Below are positions 61,299 through 64,000 of a DNA stretch of 64,000 bases, in pieces. Below the pieces are notes generated by a model. That model was not told the DNA's origin. It ran no database searches and saw only the letters and a program-made list of their open reading frames with translations. Positions within the stretch are counted from its first letter, which is position 1; each line of letters starts with the position of its first letter. Source of the DNA: Glutamicibacter nicotianae (lineage in GTDB: Bacteria > Actinomycetota > Actinomycetes > Actinomycetales > Micrococcaceae); NCBI RefSeq assembly GCF_006539525.1, contig NZ_BJNE01000001.1, positions 62,001-126,000 on the forward strand, written 5' to 3'. Made by a program: the position numbers and the translations under genes.

Positions 61299-62297
61299 AT
61301 GCAGATGAGCGTGGAATGGATGGAGCGGCACCAGGTCGCGCTCTATGTCGCGGGGCTGGCGATCGGGGCCGTCGTCGGGCTGGCCTGGCCCGTGGTCGCC
61401 TACCCGGCCGAGCTGGCGATCCACCCAGTGCTCGCGCTGCTGCTCTACGCCACGTTCCTCGGCATCCCGTTCGGCAGAATCGGGCACGCCTTCCGCGACT
61501 GGCGCTTCCTCGCCGCGATCCTCGTCGTGAACTTCGTGCTGGTGCCCGCCGTTGTCTGGCTGCTGTCGGGGATCGTGGCCCACGACCAGGTGCTCCTCGT
61601 CGGCGTGCTGTTCGTGCTGCTGACCCCGTGCATCGACTATGTGATCGTCTTCGCCGGGCTTGCCGGCGGCGACGAGGAGAAGCTCTTGGCAGCCGCCCCG
61701 CTGCTGATGCTCACCCAAATGCTCCTGCTGCCGCTGTACCTATGGCTGTTCGTCGGAGCGGAGTTCGTGGGGTCCGTGGAGTTCGCGCCGTTCGTCGAGG
61801 CCTTCGTGCTCATCATCGCCCTGCCCCTCGTGGGCGCGGCGCTGACCCAGCTGTCCGCGGCCAGATCGCGCGCCGCGCGCAGGGTCGAACAGGCGGTCAT
61901 GGGCGCGATGGTGCCGCTCATGGTCGCCACGCTCGCGGTCGTCGTCGCCTCGCAGATCGCTGGCGTGAGCGCGCGGCTCGGCTCTCTGCTCCTCGCGGTG
62001 CCGGTCTACGTCCTCTTCGCCGCCGTGATGGTGCCGGTCGGGATGCTGGCGGGCAGAGTCGCGGGCCTCGACGTGCCGGGCAGACGGGCGATCGTGTTCA
62101 GCGGCGCGACCCGGAACTCACTCGTCGTGCTGCCGCTGGTGCTCGCGCTGCCCGCGGCGTTCGACCTCGCGCCCCTCGTGGTCGTCACGCAGACCCTGGT
62201 CGAGCTGGTCGTCATGGTGGTTTTGGTGCGACTGATCCCGTGGATCATCCGCATGGCTCACGATCCTGAGATAGGACCGGCGAAGTCCGTGTCGTAG
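61299..62297 (+). CDS. ACR3/bile-acid-symporter-family transporter, probable arsenite or related efflux
   Basis: 332 residues from ATG 61299 (GAGGGAGAA upstream) with about ten membrane helices. LLTPCIDYVIVFAGL holds the Cys of the ACR3 helix-4 motif, and GATRNSLVVLPLVLALP matches the conserved second-half motif. ACR3 proteins export arsenite. Partners such as ArsR or ArsC are absent, and control is by a MerR-type regulator, so the substrate may differ from arsenite. Confidence 0.8.
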   Translation: MQMSVEWMERHQVALYVAGLAIGAVVGLAWPVVAYPAELAIHPVLALLLYATFLGIPFGRIGHAFRDWRFLAAILVVNFVLVPAVVWLLSGIVAHDQVLLVGVLFVLLTPCIDYVIVFAGLAGGDEEKLLAAAPLLMLTQMLLLPLYLWLFVGAEFVGSVEFAPFVEAFVLIIALPLVGAALTQLSAARSRAARRVEQAVMGAMVPLMVATLAVVVASQIAGVSARLGSLLLAVPVYVLFAAVMVPVGMLAGRVAGLDVPGRRAIVFSGATRNSLVVLPLVLALPAAFDLAPLVVVTQTLVELVVMVVLVRLIPWIIRMAHDPEIGPAKSVS

Positions 62298-62644
62298 AAG
62301 CCTCGTGCAACGGGGGTGCCGGGATCCCTCAATCAGAGAAGTGCCGAAGGCGGGCCTCGGCTCTCGTCAGGGCGGCCGGCGGGCGTCGCTCAGGTCCCCA
62401 CTACCACCTGATCGAACAGAAGGCCAAGAGAAGGAGAAGTGGAGGCCGGGACTGCTTCGATGGCGAAGGCGTCCTGTGCGCACGGGTCGCGGATGCCCGA
62501 TCCTTCCTTCGATCGGGCAGTTGGTAGGTTGACGTCGTGAGGCCGTACTCTGGTGTGGAGGCAGCACACATCATACGCACGTCACTTAGCGGTGAAGTAG
62601 CCTCTGACCAGCGAAAACGCCATCGTCTTACTCTCCCAGTTTTT
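62298..62644. other. Gene-free spacer after the ACR3-like gene
   Basis: About 350 bp with no convincing frame; leads into the third Fpg 3'-end fragment. Confidence 0.5.
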
Positions 62645-62803
62645 CAATGTATCTATCGTGGGAAGTAGGGTTACTTTGCGCGAAGCTTAAATGTCTATGG
62701 GCTTGCTGGACAGCCATGCAAGCGGTGCGAGACGCCGATCAAGCGAGAGAAGTTCATGGGCCGATCGAGCCACTTTTGCCCGCGTTGCCAGCGAAAACAC
62801 TAA
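62645..62803 (+). pseudogene. Third Fpg-family 3' end (zinc-finger fragment)
   Basis: In one frame, after a stop codon, it reads [17 protein letters not shown] then [19 protein letters not shown] and CPRCQRKH before TAA (62801-62803). This is the intact last ~45 residues of an Fpg-family protein with both Cys pairs. Upstream the match fades after IYRGK. The nucleotide sequence differs from the other two copies. Confidence 0.82.
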
Positions 62804-63012
62804 TTTGAGCGGTCGCTCGCACTCCGACCTCGATCGTGGCGCTGCCTCGACCTGCACTACGTCAACGTATACCGATCGCTATCGCCCAGGATGTTGGACG
62901 GTGCAGGCCTCGGTCGCAAAGTTCCGCAGCAAACAGTTACGGCGCGCCCGAGCCGGTGCATCACGCGCCGAGAGGCCGCGCCCGTGAAGACGCAGCCTCT
63001 CGACGGTGACTG

Positions 63013-63291
63013 TCAGGGACGGATGAGCACCTTCAGGGCTTCGCGGGAGTCCATGAGGCGTAGCCCTCGGCGATGTCGTCGAGCGGCATCTCGCGGTCGA
63101 AGACCCGTTGGGGATTGATGGTGCCGTCGAGAACCTGAGGCATGACCTGCTCGATGTAGGCGCGAACCGTCGTCGGGCCGTCTGTGAGAGTGGCGTTCTT
63201 TCCGAACAGCGACATGAACCCGACCGCGGCGTCCTCGTACTGCGGCACGCCGACACGGCTGATGGTCCCGCCGGGGCGGACGATCTTGAAG
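63013..63291 (-). pseudogene. C-terminal piece of a zinc-dependent alcohol dehydrogenase
   Basis: Readable as FKIVRPGGTISRVGVPQ, FMSLFGKNATLTDGPTTVRA, YIEQVMPQVLDGTINP and MPLDDIAEGYA, then shifted one base near 63060 to MDSREALKVLIRP. The N-terminal two thirds are absent because the IS3 element begins at about 63292. Dead gene. Confidence 0.78.
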
Positions 63292-63339
63292 TGAAGCGCC
63301 CTGGGTTCCGTTCCGAGTCTCACGAAGGAGAATCGGAGT

Positions 63340-63654
63340 ATGCCCAAGAAGTTCAGTCCAGAGCTCCGTGATCGTGCGGTCCGTATGGTCTACGACCGGC
63401 ACGCCCTCGAAGGTAGCCCCAGAGCTCATTCGATCCGTGTCGTCGTGCCTCATCTCGGCGTCGGTGAGGAGACCCTGCGGATCTGGTGCAATCGCTACGG
63501 CCCCGCCGAAGGAACGTCCCGCCCGCAGGATTCGCTCGAGGAGGAGAACCGCCGGCTGCGGCGCGAGCTTGCCGAGACGCGCCGTGCGAACGAGATCCTG
63601 AAGAAGGCATCGGCGTTTTTCGCAGCGGAGCTCGACCGCCCCACGACGAAATGA
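63340..63654 (+). CDS. IS3-family transposase OrfA
   Basis: 104 residues. HTH-containing start MPKKFSPELRDRAVRMVYDR, GVGEETLRIWCNRYG, and the leucine-zipper-like EEENRRLRRELAETRRANEILKKASAFF, standard for OrfA of the IS3 family. GGAG lies upstream of ATG 63340. It overlaps orfB by 4 bp (ATGA). Confidence 0.9.
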   Translation: MPKKFSPELRDRAVRMVYDRHALEGSPRAHSIRVVVPHLGVGEETLRIWCNRYGPAEGTSRPQDSLEEENRRLRRELAETRRANEILKKASAFFAAELDRPTTK

Positions 63655-64000
63655 TCCGGTTCATCTGCGTGCACCGTGATCAGTTCGGGGTCGAGGCCAT
63701 TTGTCGCGTGCTCAGCGCAACAGCCTGTGGGTTCCTCACCTCCCGCGGCTATCGAGCCGCGAAGCAGCGCCCGGCCTCTGCCCGGGCCATCCGCGACGAG
63801 GTGCTGATCGGTGAGATCCGAAGGATCCACGCCGAGAACTACGGCGTCCACGGGTATCGCAAGATGCACCAGGCGATGCGCCGGACCGGTTGGGAAGTCG
63901 GCCGGGACCAGACTGCTCGGCTGATGAAAGTAGTTGGCCTGGAAGGGGTTCGTCGTGGCCGCAAAGCGCTCACGACGACGCCCTCGGGAGCGCCAGATCA
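63651..64000 (+). CDS. IS3-family transposase OrfB, cut by the window edge
   Basis: 116 residues visible from ATG 63651: MIRFICVHRDQFGVEAICRVL, then RRIHAENYGVHGYRKMHQAMRR and GRDQTARLMKVVGLEGVRRG, the HTH_21 region before the rve DDE catalytic core, which lies outside. Programmed frameshifting with orfA is possible in this family. Confidence 0.88.
   Translation, partial: MIRFICVHRDQFGVEAICRVLSATACGFLTSRGYRAAKQRPASARAIRDEVLIGEIRRIHAENYGVHGYRKMHQAMRRTGWEVGRDQTARLMKVVGLEGVRRGRKALTTTPSGAPD

Larger units (their letters stand above)
63292..64000 (+). mobile_element. IS3-family insertion sequence, left part
   Basis: A TGAAGCGCCCTGGGTTCCGT-type end starts at 63292, of the kind seen at IS3-family termini, followed by overlapping orfA and orfB. 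The right end lies beyond the window. The element cut an alcohol dehydrogenase gene. Confidence 0.75.

Noticed and set aside
62860-62895. Another Fpg-like LYVNV stretch after the third 3' end
   Set aside because: Only a few matching codons with no continuation; chance similarity is likelier.

Overview
The window is high-GC actinobacterial chromosome, most likely from a Micrococcaceae relative (Arthrobacter/Glutamicibacter-like). This rests on the mycothiol-dependent formaldehyde dehydrogenase, a mycoredoxin-type glutaredoxin, a class Ib nrdHIE/nrdF set, an LAxTG-anchored surface protein, a thrS-HIT gene pair and many TANNNT-(6/7 nt)-start-codon (leaderless) promoters. The genus is inferred from gene content, not from a search.

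Layout. 1-29.8 kb is ordinary chromosome: a 5'-truncated SdhA/FrdA-type flavoprotein, an AmiS/UreI channel, an ABC-F ATPase, an esterase-like phytase surface protein, a Cds1-like PLP enzyme, pyruvate oxidase poxB flanked by two YggS paralogues, the class Ib ribonucleotide reductase genes with NrdR-box and DnaA-box candidates upstream, an MFS transporter, flavin enzymes, a cold-shock protein, a lipoate ligase-like protein, an SRAP protein and the mscR-MBL formaldehyde pair. 29.8-31.6 kb is decayed DNA: an aldo/keto reductase pseudogene and a broken IS4 transposase. 31.6-38.4 kb is one giant gene (2254 aa) with a Cap4/DUF4297-like nuclease motif, a STAND NTPase core and a very long C-terminal region, i.e. 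an Avs-like candidate anti-phage protein. 38.7-42.6 kb is a LexA-box-controlled DUF6504-dnaE2 mutagenesis operon without an adjacent imuA/imuB. 42.6-50.7 kb is again core chromosome (nucleotidyltransferase, VOC protein, MFS with ArsR-type regulator, thrS, HIT protein, pdxS).

50.8-64 kb is an accessory region built from metal-resistance cassettes: an Fpg-family glycosylase with an amber stop in its zinc finger; a mercury module (merR, merA, merB, a small Cys-rich membrane protein, a TlpA-like lipoprotein and a CcdA-like membrane protein); a cadmium/lead-type module (cmtR-P-type ATPase-lspA, each gene overlapping the next by 4 bp); and a MerR-family regulator divergent from an ACR3-like transporter. 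Diverged copies of the Fpg 3' end (the zinc-finger coding part) lie at three places, at the boundaries of the mercury and cadmium/arsenic modules. This suggests repeated insertion at an fpg 3' end. The window closes with a truncated alcohol dehydrogenase cut by an IS3-family element that runs off the edge.

The observations most worth pursuing are the Avs-like giant gene and its setting, the three Fpg 3' ends, the DnaA-box/NrdR-box control region of nrdHIE, and the TlpA/CcdA-linked mercury operon.
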